64,000 nucleotides of DNA, taken from assembly GCA_018907035.1 (NCBI GenBank), contig JACCIC010000062.1, positions 956,501-1,020,500 on the forward strand, written 5' to 3'. A program made the position numbers and the translations under genes. Origin of the DNA: Sycobia sp. Sy_11 (lineage: Eukaryota > Arthropoda > Insecta > Hymenoptera > Epichrysomallidae). Numbering within the stretch: the first letter of the stretch is position 1; each line of letters starts with the position of its first letter. This document shows positions 11,161 through 22,864 of this stretch, one piece after another. The notes beneath the pieces were generated by a model. The model was given only the letters and a program-made list of their open reading frames with translations. It searched no databases and was not told where the DNA came from.

Positions 11161-12977
11161 TTATTGCAACTTATTTTTTTATTTTTTTGAACTAATTTTT
11201 TCTGGATGTTGTCTTATGTTTTTTAAACTGGTTTGACTTTTATCAAATTTTTGTTTATTTCACAAATTATTTTTCACCAAATGTTTTCCCTGCAATTTCT
11301 TTTTTAATCGATCTTCTTGTCTTCGGTTTTAGTTTTTTCTTTTAGAGAAAAATTGCATGGAAAATACGTTTTATACGTTGATCTCATCTATAATTTTTTA
11401 TTCAATTTTTTCCAAAAACTTTTTGGTTATCAATTTCTATAATATTTGTAATCAAGCGAGACAAAATCTATACCTAATCTATCTATCTATAATTTTTATC
11501 CATTTTTACGTACATCTGATCATTTGTTCGAAACAGCTCTGTATTCAATTTTGTATAATAAATAATATTATATATTTAAAATTATACACGATTTATTATA
11601 TGGTCGTTAAAATTTGATACTATAATTTACAGAATTAAATAAATTATTGCAATTACTCTATAATATACATAAGAAATTTAGATAATCTATTTTTAACAAT
11701 TTCTTCAATAGATAATTTTATCATAAGTGAGGTTATGTCCACAATCAATGTAATATTATAAATAAACAAACAGAACCATTTCATTATTAGTTTATACGGA
11801 AAATGGCTCTATTCTTTAGACTAATCTTTGTGTAAAATCGGAATTACATGAATGGTTTAAAATATCCATAAGTAACAATACAGAGTAGATTATAATAAAT
11901 ATAAATGAAAAGTATGCTGTTTGAATGTGAAAGAAACTACGAATTATGTATGTGATTTATGAATTCTATTTAATATGTAGTGTCAGAGATATGGGTTCAT
12001 CAACTATGTACACTAAAATCTCCGTCATACTCGTATTTTTTGAAAATATGTTTAAGCTCGTGTCATTACTTATAATTATTTAAAATACTTATACATTTTT
12101 TATTGATAATGCGTATTGTAGAAAATATAAAACTTCGAATTCTACCCTATTGTAAAACGTTATACAATATAAATCTTATATCTTGTAGTTATAATTCAGA
12201 AAATGTATAACTGTTAAAAATTAAAAAGTTAAATTTTTGGTTTATATTATTATTTATATTTTTAATATTTGAAACAATGAATGAATTTTCTCCTTCTGTT
12301 CCTACAATATCATATAAGCATAAAATATTAAAAATAAATTTTTTAAACTATTCATGGAATAACCATTTTAGCATAAAATCATAAGACTGAATTTGAAATT
12401 TCTACAATGGCAGAAAGGAAAGTCTTGATTTTTTGCAGAATGAAAAATTCGTCTGCATTATGAAGCTGGCATCGGAGTTTGGATCTGAATTGCTTTCTGA
12501 TACTCGTGCGCATAAATATGTTTTGGCTTAGCCTCTATATGGTTCAAAGGAAAACAGCAACGTCGCATTGAACAGAAGCGTACAGCTATATCTATATATG
12601 TTTATTACCTACGTCACAGCTCGTAACGTAGGCAAATGTGCACATTAATTTATGCTGACGTAGCTGTGACGTTGCGTTGGCGCGTTCGTGTAGCCTGTTG
12701 AGGGCGCACATTTCCGGCGATCAAAAATTGTCGAGACTTTCGTATATGTCATCGACGATCTCTCCGTATTATCTCTGATTATAGTAGCTAAAAACGCTTA
12801 TTATTAATTAGATTTTTCTTGATAATCATTAGCTTTACAGCAAAAATGGATAGAACATAAAAAATTCATTTGAATAGGATCTACAAATTTTGTTTCAACA
12901 ATTTTTTTCTAAACTCAAAATTATTCCATAAAATTTGGCTTTTATCACAAATTATTTTCACAAATTACATTCTTTTC

Positions 12978-13247
12978 ACAAATTTTGGGTGCCTGGCAGT
13001 TGCCAGATCTAGATTAGGTGCCGTAGCGGATGATCGTTCCACTCTTCAGTACATTCAAAGAAATTTTTTATAAACTAATGTTCGGCTGAGGATAAATTGA
13101 TCACTAAAATATGACGCTGGTTTTCGGACTATATAGAGAGTTTCGTGTTGGACAGATGGAATATGATGTATAGATGCAGGTAGGTGTCTCGTAGGTGCAG
13201 GTAGGACTACTTCTATGCAGAGTTTAGTGTTCGTCTATCGTCCAAAT
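12978..13247. other. Unclassified segment
   Basis: Moderate-GC DNA with CAGGTAGG-type short repeats near 13,170-13,205, leading into a 60-bp tandem repeat. No gene seen. Confidence 0.4.
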
Positions 13248-13366
13248 ACGAAACTCCTCACAGAAGTCGTCTGTAAACAACTGGACATGTTTTCTACCAA
13301 CTAAATACGATACTTCCCGTAGAAGTCGTTCCGAGACACATGGACATCGTTTGCTACCGATTAAAT
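13248..13366 (+). repeat. Tandem duplication, ~60-bp unit x2
   Basis: Units 13,248-13,306 (59 bp) and 13,307-13,366 (60 bp) align throughout: ACGA-ACT, AGAAGTCGT, GGACAT, CTACC and TTAAAT/CTAAAT occur at the same offsets. A partial unit may precede them. Related sequence occurs near 31,915-32,040. Confidence 0.7.
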
Positions 13367-13760
13367 ATCGATTAAAGTCACACCTTCTTTAGGATACTAA
13401 TACCAAAGAAGGATATAACCATTCAAAGGAGCTGGCCTAGTATTAATATTAATATAATTTAAGCTGACTACTTTGAGTTGATATTCGTCATTCAAAACGC
13501 CACCTACTGACCGCTGGTGAAACTGTCTGCTAAGACAATTAACTTAATTTATTGATGAAAGTAAAATGATTTTCAATAACTATATTTTTTATTACTATTA
13601 CCTATTACCTATTAATATACTATTACCTATTTCCTACGTCCTTCCGAAAATAATATAGAATATATATTTGAAATATCAGAGCAATCAGTTTAGTAATTTT
13701 TTGTTTAACGTGTACAAACAAAAACACGTTTTCTCTTCATTAATTAGTAAGATATGAAAT

Positions 13761-13766
<6 letters not shown>

Positions 13767-13817
<51 letters not shown>
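13767..13817. repeat. (AT)n microsatellite
   Basis: Alternating AT run of about 50 bp, immediately left of a hairpin MITE. Confidence 0.95.
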
Positions 13818-13819
<2 letters not shown>

Positions 13820-13921
13820 CTCTAGTCTTGCTGGTGCACCTAGGCGATGATCTTAGTGGCGTCCCTTTACATATATGTATACCAGTATTATCATCGCCCA
13901 GGGGCGCCAGTAACACTAGAG
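13820..13921. mobile_element. Short palindromic element (hairpin MITE)
   Basis: About 102 bp that folds on itself almost completely. CTCTAGT-TTGCTGG-GC-CCT-GGCGATGAT at the left pairs with its reverse complement at the right (ATCATCGCCC-AGG-GC-CCAG-AA-ACTAGAG), with a small loop at about 13,870. It is GC-rich in an AT-rich setting and has no coding capacity. The family is not identified. Confidence 0.75.
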
Positions 13922-13929
13922 CCGGAACT

Positions 13930-14575
13930 GATTTATAGAAGTAGTTTTTTTTATTAATGTAAGAATAATACTGAAACAGAAAAATGAGAATTACATTCAA
14001 TTTCATAGCTCAAGTAAGTAAACTAACCTTCTTTTTTCTTGATGAATGGCATTATAAATTTAAACGTATGTACCATTCATATATTAATTCATCGCTAAAT
14101 ATTTTGTTAATATATATGAGATGTGGTTAATCATTCGTACATTCTCTAAAAATTAGTAGATATGGCAAGATATAGTAATATTTTAGTCATATTAATAAAT
14201 AAAACACAAACTTCTGCGGTTAGTTAAACGAATAAAATTAAAACAAAATTAATTTAATCGAGTAAACATATAAAAGAAAAATGTGTTTTGAGAAACTTCT
14301 TTAAATGGAAAAAATATATATCTTATAACTTTTACAATAGTTTGTACTAATCTCGTACTATAGAAATTAATTCTAATTTTAACAAACATTAAAAAATTAT
14401 GGTGTTCCACAATGTAACTTTAAAGCATTTTTTAAAAAACAGACATAAGTTCGTATGTTCTAACATTTTTATTCATTTCTTTCATTAAATTCAATGATTG
14501 TAAAATTGGAGTAGGCTAATGTGCACTATTTTTAATCAAACTCATAATAACAAACGAAAACTTTTATTACGTGTA
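13930..14575. other. AT-rich sequence, nothing recognised
   Basis: AT-rich intron-like DNA without coding or repeat signals. Confidence 0.5.
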
Positions 14576-14770
14576 CAACTTTCCTTCCGCCGTTTTTTTC
14601 CGAATTTTTGAAGCTTTATTGTAAAAAAACTAGTTATATATTTATTCAAAGTATTGTCCATCGCTGATCACTACTTTCTCCCATCTTTCGGTCAGCATAT
14701 GAATCCCGCATTGAAAAAACTGGCCAACTTTTGAAGCAATCTCTTAATGATCTGTTCAATTAATCGGGAC
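14576..14770 (-). mobile_element. mariner 3' end fragment
   Basis: Read on the - strand it encodes the last residues of a mariner transposase (FFNAGIHMLTERWEKVV, then a stop). It ends in a TTCCTTCCGCCG-containing terminal sequence near 14,577-14,597, similar to the end of the mariner at 21.3 kb. Everything upstream in the element is missing. Confidence 0.65.
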
Positions 14771-15540
14771 ACATATACATATGCAAACATTTATTAAATT
14801 ATTATTTCGATTAAAACACACTAATCCTGAGCGTTTTGTAAATTTTCATACAAAGTATGTTATTTTACTATATCTTTTATTAACTATAAATAATAATAAT
14901 AAATCGTTATTATTAAAGTTGAGTTATATAGTTCATTTTTATGCCTGCAACCAACATTTACAAATTAACTGATTTATTACAATGAATCTAGGAAATACAT
15001 CAGCTTACAATTAAGCCTAACAGATATTCTAGGAAAGACAGTAGATAATAGTTTTTTTTTCAATTAGTTTAATCTTGTATTTTTAGCCAGTTATCCTTTT
15101 TCGTCTTTTCTTATCTAAGCCCTAGTCAGGTCATCGTTTTCTTCAAATTTATTTTAGTAATTGACTTAAAATAATTTATCAGTTTTATATTATTTTAAAA
15201 TTAAGTTTATTGTGGCTGTATGCTTTCTTTAATCTCTATTAAAGTATAAATTTATTGTTTCGCACGACAAGAAAAAAGTATTTCGGTTTCAATAATAACG
15301 TTTCGTTCCAAAGGAAATAAGCATTTTTAATTTATCTATTTTTTTCTTTATTAATTTTCTTTTCTAACTATGATAAATCTAACATCATTTAGCAGCAAAC
15401 ACATTTTTCCAAGATCATCTTCAAATTAATAAATACATTCGTTTGAAGGCAATTGTTGTTATTCGAAAATAATTCTGTTGTTTTTGAAACACAAAATCCA
15501 TTGCAAAATCAAATTTTAATGAACGATTACTTTGTTTCAG
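14771..15540. other. Intron preceding zinc-finger exon A
   Basis: AT-rich. No feature until the acceptor TTTGTTTCAG at 15,531-15,540. Confidence 0.5.
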
Positions 15541-15806
15541 GCTTTGCTGTGCAAAAATTACTTCGCAGTGAAGAGACGTGTTCGAGCAAACCGTCCACTT
15601 ATCATCCGAACCTACAATGTACTACTTGCGGCAGATCCTACTCATTGCGCCACAATTTGTTGAAACACATAAACCTCGAATGCGGTGGACAACGACACTT
15701 CTGCTGTCAGTTCTGCAGAATGCGATTCACTCAGAACGCCAGTCTCAAGCGGCACCTATTACGCAAACACAACTTCGATTATCACTCCTCTGAACAAGCG
15801 GATTAG
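15541..15806 (+). CDS. lola: lola-type alternative terminal exon A (two zinc fingers)
   Basis: A 3'-terminal coding exon of a BTB zinc-finger transcription factor; this part would supply DNA-binding specificity in the nucleus. The exon follows the acceptor TTTGTTTCAG and enters with two bases completing a split codon. After a ~30-residue linker (FAVQKLLRSEETCSSKPS) come two fingers. Finger 1 is CTTCGRSYSLRHNLLKHINLEC: spacing C-x2-C-x12-H-x4-C, the C2HC form characteristic of lola ends. Finger 2 begins CCQFCRMRFTQNASLKRH and ends RKH: C-x2-C-x12-H-x4-H. A short tail ends at TAG. It is the first of six such exons here, all on + and in the same phase. The constant BTB exons are not in the window, so lola identity is inferred from the finger pair and exon array. 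Confidence 0.85.
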
Positions 15807-16072
15807 GAAACAACTTCGACTCATGATTGAGAATATTCCATTTAAATTTTGCCGATTTGAACAAACTCAATGGCACTATGGGAATAATGGCATTTTCGAG
15901 GTTATCTGCCGGCCTTAACAAACACAGGCCGGAAGGAGCGCTTCCAAAGAACATTGATGTATTTAACTACCCACTTAAAAAGATATTTTATACTATTTAT
16001 TTTAATAGGAATAAGTTAAGATAGAACAAAATATTATTTTGTAAAAACATTATGATTATACAATTGTATTCA

Positions 16073-16078
16073 AATAAA
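16073..16078 (+). promoter_or_regulatory. Possible polyadenylation signal after exon A
   Basis: AATAAA 267 bp after the exon A stop codon. In DNA this AT-rich the hexamer is common, so assignment is tentative. Confidence 0.4.
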
Positions 16079-17689
16079 AATTGTCGTGTATTCTATAGTA
16101 GATTTAAAACATACTCAAATCGACAAATTTCTTTTTTTGGAAATTACACAAAATTTTAGTAATACAATTCACATACTTGCAATAGTCATACTTGCACTAG
16201 TAATAATAAGTTTTTATTTGATGCTCGATGAAACTTATTTTTAATGTTAAGAATAATTTCGGTAAATATAATTACAAAAATATCTTTGATTGACAAAAAA
16301 TAAAACAATACACTGGTAAGTAGAAAATGAGATTTTAATATGATCATTTTTTATTGATTTTAATTTTGAAATCAAAATATTGTTTAGAAATTAAAAACTT
16401 CTTTTCTATTTCTTTTTGCATTGAGACATATTTTACTGATAATATCACTTTTGTAGATATAAAAAATTTTTATATATAAAATATTACTACCAGTGAAAAT
16501 TCTAGCAACAAAATTAACAGTACTGTTAATACTAATATTCTTATTTCAGATACTGAATTTAAACATAAAAGTTTAAAAACCCTGTTTAAAGTGAGATCTT
16601 CCTACTTAATAATAATTAAAATTATAACTTGAGTTTGAATATGAGATGAATTTTTCATTTTCTATTTGGCTTGCTTCATATAAATAGTTCACATGACCGC
16701 GTGCAGGGCTGCTCAGTAAGGTGGCTGCTAGATCAAGAAGTAAGACAGTTATAATATAAAGGTGTTTAAATTAACTGCGGGAGGTGAATATTGCATAAAA
16801 ATAAATAGTTTGGAATTCAATATTACATACTTCTAATAAAATAATATAGTGGTTTTTGTCTCCTGAGATACTTTTGTGCATATATAAACGCTATACGCAT
16901 AAGGGATGATCAATAAAATACATGAACTAATTAAGGGAGGAAGAGGTTGTCTGATAGTTATATTAAATTACATGGGGAACAGGAGTTGTTCTATCTAAAC
17001 CAAAATTATATACTTTTTTTATAATGGGGTATTTTTAAATGTTGATACTCGCAGAATCAAATTAAGCAAGCATCAGATTCGGGAAACTGCTATTAGGCCA
17101 ATGTTTATCGCGATATCACATTGTGCTTAGAATCCTAAATTCAAAATCAGACTAACGAAAAGGACAATTTATCACGTTAGCTATTCATTTGAATGTAATA
17201 TAATAATGAATATAAATGTAATATAATTAATAAAATGTGATGATATAATTAATAGGTTGTGACGTAATATAATAAAAAAAATGAACAACAAACTTTGTCA
17301 AATAGTTTGTCAACGATCATATCAGCAATTAATGATTGTTTTCTAACGCATTGAATTTTTATTATTTTGATCCACTCCAAATCTTTTTTTGCCATTTTCA
17401 TATTATAAAATAAATTGAGTCTTGAAATTTTCGCAGCTTCAGTTTCAGAAATAAGATGCAAATTTAAATTAGTATTAACACTAATTAGAAGTGCAATGCC
17501 TTACACAAACCTCCATTAGCACCTTTTTCATGATCTGAACCAAATTCCACGAAGCTTTTTTTGCAGTCCTAACTCTATTTTAAATTTGAAAATTTTACTT
17601 TCTTGATTTGTAAAATAAACTAATAAATATTGTTGTTGGTCATACATTAATATGAAATAAAATATTTATAAATAAATAAATGAATATAT
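16079..17689. other. AT-rich intron sequence between exon A and a Penelope-type repeat
   Basis: No coding region or clear repeat recognised. A moderately GC-richer patch near 16,690-16,760 has no further support. Confidence 0.5.
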
Positions 17690-17952
17690 AAGTACATAAT
17701 AACAGTCAGGCTGCTTTGTTTATAATGACCCCCGTAGAATTTGAAGTAAAAATAACAATTAGTTATAATATACTAATATAATATACTAATGTTCTTAAAG
17801 GACAACCTGACTGCCCCGATCACTATTATTGAACTGATGTATTTACTATCGTCCAATGTTTAAATATTTTCTTATAAATATTTTTGTCCGGTACATAATA
17901 TAAAAAATGGAATGGGGACAGCCTATATATACTTTTGATATTAGAATTGTAT

Positions 17953-18000
17953 TCAGTCACTGAAGATTAATCAAAGCGGTTCGAAACGTTCGTCGACAGC
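17953..18000 (+). ncRNA. Hammerhead-like ribozyme motif (Penelope repeat, copy d)
   Basis: Core CTGAAGA at 17,960-17,966 and GAAAC at 17,983-17,987, separated by a helix-II-length segment, followed by a GTT triplet. The core is exact but helix II (TTAATC against CGGTTC) and helix I are partly mismatched, so activity is doubtful. It lies in the same sense as the zinc-finger exons. Confidence 0.5.
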
Positions 18001-18101
18001 ATGTACATCAACTCGGTAATGGCGACGGGGACATTCAGGTTGTCCTTTACGCGATCATTAGTACATTGATTAATTTTTATTTTTATTTCAGATGCTACGA
18101 G

Positions 18102-20665
18102 CAGAGATAATAAGGAGAGATTGCCGATGTCATATTCGAAAGGCTCGACGATTTTCGAGTACTGAGAACGTGCGCCCTCAGCAGGTTCAACTGCTACACT
18201 AACGCACCATCGCGACGTCACAGCTACGTTAGCATAAATTAATATGCGCATTTGCCTAAGTCACGAGCTGTGACGTAGACAATAAACATATATAGATATA
18301 GTTACACGTTTTTGTCCAATGCGACATTGCTGTTTTCGTTTATATAATTACAGAGGCTAAGCCAAACATATCTAATATGCGCACAAGCATCAGTGCAATT
18401 CAGACCCAAACTCCCATGCCAGCTTCATATAATGCAGACGAATTTTTCATTCTGCAAAAAATCAAGACTTTCCTTTCTGCCATTGTAGAAATTTCAAATT
18501 CAGTCTTATGATTTTATGCTAAAATGGTTATTCCATGAATAGTTTAAAAAATTTATTTTTAATATTTTATGCTTATATGATATTGTAGGAACAGAAGGAG
18601 AAAATTCATTAATTGTTTCAAATATTAAAAATATAAATAATAATATAAACCAAAAATTTAACTTTTTAATTTTTAACAGTTATACATTTTCTGAATTATA
18701 ACTACAAGATATAAGATTTATATTGTATAACGTTTTACAATAGGGTAGAATTCGAAGTTTTATATTTTCTACAATACGCATTATCAATAAAAAATGTATA
18801 AGTATTTTAAATAATTATAAGTAATGACACGAGCTTAAACATATTTTCAAAAAATACGAGTATGACGGAGATTTTAGTGTACATAGTTGATGAACCCATA
18901 TCTCTGACACTACATATTAAATAGAATTCATAAATCACATACTTTATAAATATCAAGACTTTCCTATTTTCCATTGTAGAAATTTCAGATTGAGTCTTAT
19001 GATTTTGTGCTAAATGGATATTCCTTAATTAGTTTAAAAAATTTAATTTTAATATTTAATGCTTATATTATATTGTAGTAAATAACGCGTAAGAACCAAA
19101 AGAGAAAATCCATTAATTGTCTCCAATATTAACCATATAAATAATAATATAAATCAAAAATAGAAATTGAAAGTCTTGCTATTAAATGCTAAAATAAAAT
19201 AAAATAACATAAAATAAAATAAAAAAAAAATAAAAGTATAGAAGTTAAAAAGTTATATGTTTTGGATTTTTCTTCTTTTTTTTAATCTGGTTTGATTTTT
19301 ATCAACTTTTTTATCTCACAAATTTTTTTTCACCAATTTTCTTCTGAAACTTCTTTTTTAATCGATCTTTTTGTATTCGGTTTTATTTTTTTCTTTTAGA
19401 GAAAAATTGCATGGAAAATACGTTTTATACATTGATCTCTTCTATAATTTTTTATTTAATTTTTTGTAAATGTAGTCTATCTATCTAGAATTTTTATCAG
19501 TTCTTTATATAAATTTGACAATTTTTACGAAACAGCTCTGTATTCAATTATACATATATTACATAATATACATTTAAGATTATAAACGATTTATTATATG
19601 TTCTTTAAAATTTTATACTATAATTTTCAGAATAAAATAAATTATTGCAATTAATCTATAATATACATAAGTAATTTAGATAATCTATTTTTAACAATTT
19701 CTTCAATAGATAATTTTATCATAAGTGAGGTTATGTCCACAATAACTGTAATATTATAAATAAACAAACAGAACCATTTCATTATTAGTTTGTACGGAAA
19801 ATGGCTCTATTCCTTAGACTAATCTTTGTGTAAAATCGGAATTGCATGAATGGTTTAAAATATCCATAAGTAACAATACAGAATAGATTATAATAAATAT
19901 AAACGAAAAGGATGCTGTTTGAATATGAAGCAAACTAAGAATAATGTATGTGATTAATGAATTATATTTAGTATGTAGTATCACAGACATCATCGGTTGG
20001 TCAATTACGTGACATTAAAATCTACGTCATACTCGTATTTTTTGAAAATATGTTTAAGCTCGTATCATTACTTCTAATTATTTAAAATACTTATACATTT
20101 TTTTATTGATAATGCATATTGTAGAAAACACAAAAATTCAAATTCTATCCTATTATAAAACGTTATACAATGTAAATCTTATATCTTGTAGTTAAAAGTT
20201 ATAAGTTATCTAAATTATAAATTTTTAACTTTTATACTTTTATTTTATTTTATTTTATTTTATTTTAGCATTTAATAGCAAGAATTTCATTTTCTATTTT
20301 TGATTTATATTATTATTTATATGTTTAATATTATAGACAATTAACGGATTTTCTCTTTTTGTTCCTACGCGTTATTTACTACAATATAATATAAGCATTA
20401 ATATTAAAATTAAATTTTTTAAACTAATTAAGGAATATCCATTTTAGCACAAAATCATAAGACTCGATTTGAAAATTCTAGAATGGAAAAAAGGAAAGTC
20501 TTGAAATTCTGCAGAATCAAAAATTCGTCTGCATTATATGAAGCTGGCATGGGAGTTTGGGTCTGAATTGCTTTCTAATGCTCGTGCGCATATTAGATAT
20601 GTTTTGGCTTAGCCTCTGTAATGATATAACGAAAGAGCAACGTGGCATTGGACAAAAGCGTATAA

Positions 20666-20707
<42 letters not shown>

Positions 20708-20884
20708 CTACGTCACAGCTCGTGACTTAGGCAAATGCGCATATTAATTTATGCTGACGTAGCTATTACGTTGCGTTGGCACGTTAGTGTAGCAGCTGAG
20801 CCTGTTGAGGGCGCACGTTCCCAGCGCTCGAAAATCGTCGAGCCTTTCGCATATGGCATCGGCAATCTCTCCTTATTATCTCTG
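18102..20884. mobile_element. Foldback element 2, inverted relative to element 1
   Basis: Same termini as foldback element 1 (CAGAGATAATAAGG…CCTTATTATCTCTG), flanked by the 7-bp repeat CTACGAG at 18,095-18,101 and 20,885-20,891. The left arm (18,102-18,955) matches the outer right arm of element 1, including the block AACTTTTTAATTTTTAACAG. The right arm (about 19,266-20,884) matches the left arm of element 1, including its (AAAAT)n tract. The element therefore lies in reverse orientation. The centre (18,956-19,265) holds an extra copy of part of the arm, and the central region of element 1 is missing. No coding region. An (AT)n run sits at 20,669-20,703. Confidence 0.85.
20669..20703. repeat. 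(AT)n microsatellite in foldback element 2
   Basis: AT dinucleotide run inside the right arm, where the other arm copies have a shorter, interrupted TATATATAGATATAG sequence. Likely expanded after insertion. Confidence 0.9.
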
Positions 20885-21272
20885 CTACGAGGATAGCTAT
20901 AAATAAGGATATTCTTACTGACATTATTTAATTATATTTTATAAATAATCTTCTACAACTGTAAGACCGATAAAAATATTTGTGAATTTAACTCTATTTT
21001 AACACATTTCATACTTTACTTTTCTTTAATCTAGTAATGTTTAACTTATTTTTAACGGACTCTGACATTGTACACGATTGTACACGATGCTTGTTATACA
21101 TTCGTTTCTGCCATATTTGTAAGTTTTGTTCGCCTTCTATAAAGCACATAGCATATTTCAGTATCCATTATATTTAGTAAAACGAATAACTGCGTTGTTA
21201 CTAATGATAAAATTCTTTTTTACGTACTTGTGTACTAAAATATTTTCGTATACTAATATATTTTTGGTTGTA

Positions 21273-22540
21273 AAGTATCTTCCTTCCGCTTTTTTGCTCT
21301 TCACTCAATGCTTTATAAAAAGTATTAAAGTGGCTGGATTTACTTCAAATATGCGCCGTTTTGTTCGATAATCTGTTTCCATCTAAACGGCAACTTCATA
21401 ATACCCCTCTCGTAGAAACCCCTCTCCTTATTTGCGAAGAACTCGGACAGCTACTTTTCACAAGCCTCTTTTGAGTCCAACTTTGCACGACCAAGGGCGT
21501 TCGACATGGACGGGAACAGGTGGTAATCACTTGGCGCTATGTCCAGGCTATATGGTGGATGCGATAAAACCTCCCATCCGAACTCCCGTAGCTTTTGTCG
21601 AGTCATCAACGAAGTGTATGGTCTGGCGTTGTGCTGGTAGAACACTACACCCTTCCGGTTGGCCAATTGTGGACGTTTCTGGTCGATAGCCTGCTTCAAA
21701 CGATCCAGTTGTTCACAGTAGATGGTAGAATTAAGCGTCTGGCCATTTGGGAGTAGCTCATAGTGGATGATTCCCTTCCAATGCCACCAAACACACAGCA
21801 AAACCTTCCTAGTTGTCAATCCCGGCTTGGCCACTGTTTGGAACGGTCCGCCGGTGTTGGATCACGACCGTTTTCTTTTGATATTGTCATATGCGATCCA
21901 TTTTTCGTCGCCAGTCACCATCCGCTTCAAAAATGGGTCGAGTTTGTTCCTTTTCAGCAGCACATCGCAGGTGTTGATTCGGTCCAGAAGGTTTTTTTGC
22001 ATTAAATCATACGGCACCCAAACATCAAGCTTTTTTGTATCCAGCCATCTGCAGATGGTTTAAAATGGTTTAGTGACTAACTCTCATCTCCTGAGCGATG
22101 TCACGAGATGCCACATGGCGGTTTAACTCAATAAATTCCATGATTTGATCGGTATTCGTCGTCACAGGTCTTCCGCCGGTTGGCTTATCCATGGTGTCGT
22201 TTTCACCGGTTCTAAATCATCGATACCATTCCTCTGCGGTTAGAAGTGATAGTATGCCATCCCCTAAAACACCATTAATCTTACGGAACGTTTTTCTAGC
22301 GATTTTGCCTTTGACGAAGGAAAACTTTAAAATAGCGCGAATTTCGGTGTTAGTGAACTCCATGTTTACACGTCTACAGCTTTTCAACGCAATATCCAAA
22401 CTAATCATACATAGCGTCGTTTTGTACGTTATGTTAAGACCTTTCAAGTGATGTATAGTATTGCCAGATACGAGCTCTGTAGCGCTTTGTACATAGTCGC
22501 GGAATTCATAAGACAAGAAGGCGCAAGGGAGATATTTGAC
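21273..22540 (-). mobile_element. mariner element, near full length but dead
   Basis: About 1.27 kb, the normal size for mariner, with roughly similar inverted ends (TATCTTCCTTCCGC at left; TATCTCCCTTGCGCC read inward from the right). On - the transposase begins MEFTNTEIRAILKF near 22,361. It keeps the first catalytic block (TGDEKW) and third block (SLDIAPSDYHLF), but the second, normally HQDNARPH, reads YQHNARPY, so the second catalytic Asp is His. In-frame stops replace codons after EEWYR, VSH and KRKRS, and frameshifts occur, so no full transposase is made. The longest open piece is 21,451-21,834. Confidence 0.85.
21451..21834 (-). pseudogene. mariner transposase C-terminal fragment
   Basis: Open 127-codon piece of the dead mariner: KVLLCVWWHWKGIIHYELLP, then NRKGVVFYQHNARPY with the catalytic Asp replaced by His, then LDIAPSDYHLF with the third Asp kept at DD34D spacing. 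Homology continues past the stop (FFANKERGFYERGIMKLP) to the element end. Confidence 0.85.
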
Positions 22541-22864
22541 AACCTATATAATATTATGACGTGGAATAGTAATTTATTTACGTATCAGTCATAATAACTA
22601 TATGCGTTATTTATTTGAAAGGTCATCTCACTTGTTTGTTTGAGCTATTAGTAATTATTTAGCAGAATTTAATGTTTTAATGTTTAAACTAGTTTTTAAA
22701 GTATAAGCAATTCAAACTTTAACTGTTAAGTTCCTAGAGGCTTTTTTGATTGATTCTTGTGATAATTTTATAGGTTACATAAGTTTAATCTGTACCCGTG
22801 CAATATCTCACCAATAATAATTCTTCTTAAAGTGTATTTAATATTAATTTCTTGACTGTTGCAG
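22541..22864. other. Intron preceding zinc-finger exon B
   Basis: AT-rich sequence ending at the acceptor TTGACTGTTGCAG (22,852-22,864). Nothing else recognised. Confidence 0.5.

Larger units (their letters stand above)
6922..12777. mobile_element. Foldback element 1, ~1.6-kb inverted arms
   Basis: Begins CAGAGATAATAAGGAGAG and ends with its near-perfect reverse complement (…TTATCTCTG). Left arm is about 6,922-8,560, right arm about 11,160-12,777, and long stretches align as reverse complements. It is flanked by the 7-bp direct repeat ATTATAG (6,915-6,921 and 12,778-12,784). The repeat extends 2-3 bases into the 3' terminus, so the true duplication may be 7-9 bp. CAGAG ends with about 8 bp duplicated fit a hAT-like element; long arms are also known in foldback and Mutator-type elements. 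No transposase was recognised. The arms carry several TGACGT/ACGTCA motifs. A LINE sits in the centre. Confidence 0.85.
5585..12955. mobile_element. Old inverted-repeat element, split by foldback element 1
   Basis: The sequence 5,590-5,850 is the reverse complement of two separated blocks: 6,850-6,921 and 12,778-12,950. Anchors include GAGGTAGAT-CC, CTTGGG-TGATT, ATGGATAGAACATAAAAAATT and AGGATCTACAA. The right arm is cut exactly where foldback element 1 starts and ends. This shows an older inverted-repeat transposon whose right arm received the foldback insertion. Its interior (about 5,890-6,800) holds a 92-codon open frame on the - strand (6,480-6,758) rich in Cys, His and Tyr that I do not recognise. 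Outer ends are approximate and no target duplication was found. Confidence 0.7.
17690..20985. mobile_element. Penelope-like terminal repeats, split by foldback element 2
   Basis: The left part (17,690-17,830) carries, in inverted orientation, the family signature CAGTCAGGCTG…TTTGTTTATAATGACCCCCGTAGAAT and AAAGGACAACCTGACTGCCCC. The right part (17,953-18,101) has a hammerhead-like motif and TTCAGGTTGTCCTTTA on +. The + copy continues after the foldback insertion at 20,885-20,985 with the usual end (CTGTAAGACCGATAAAAATATTTGT). Opposed terminal repeats are known in Penelope-like retroelements. The foldback lands within this repeat, so it is the younger insertion. Boundaries are approximate. Confidence 0.7.

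Noticed and set aside
15290..15320. CGTTTCG resembling the hammerhead GAAACG complement
   Set aside because: No CTGANGA core at the right distance.
15578..15954. Three further open frames over exon A
   Set aside because: Shadows of the finger frame in other registers and on the opposite strand.
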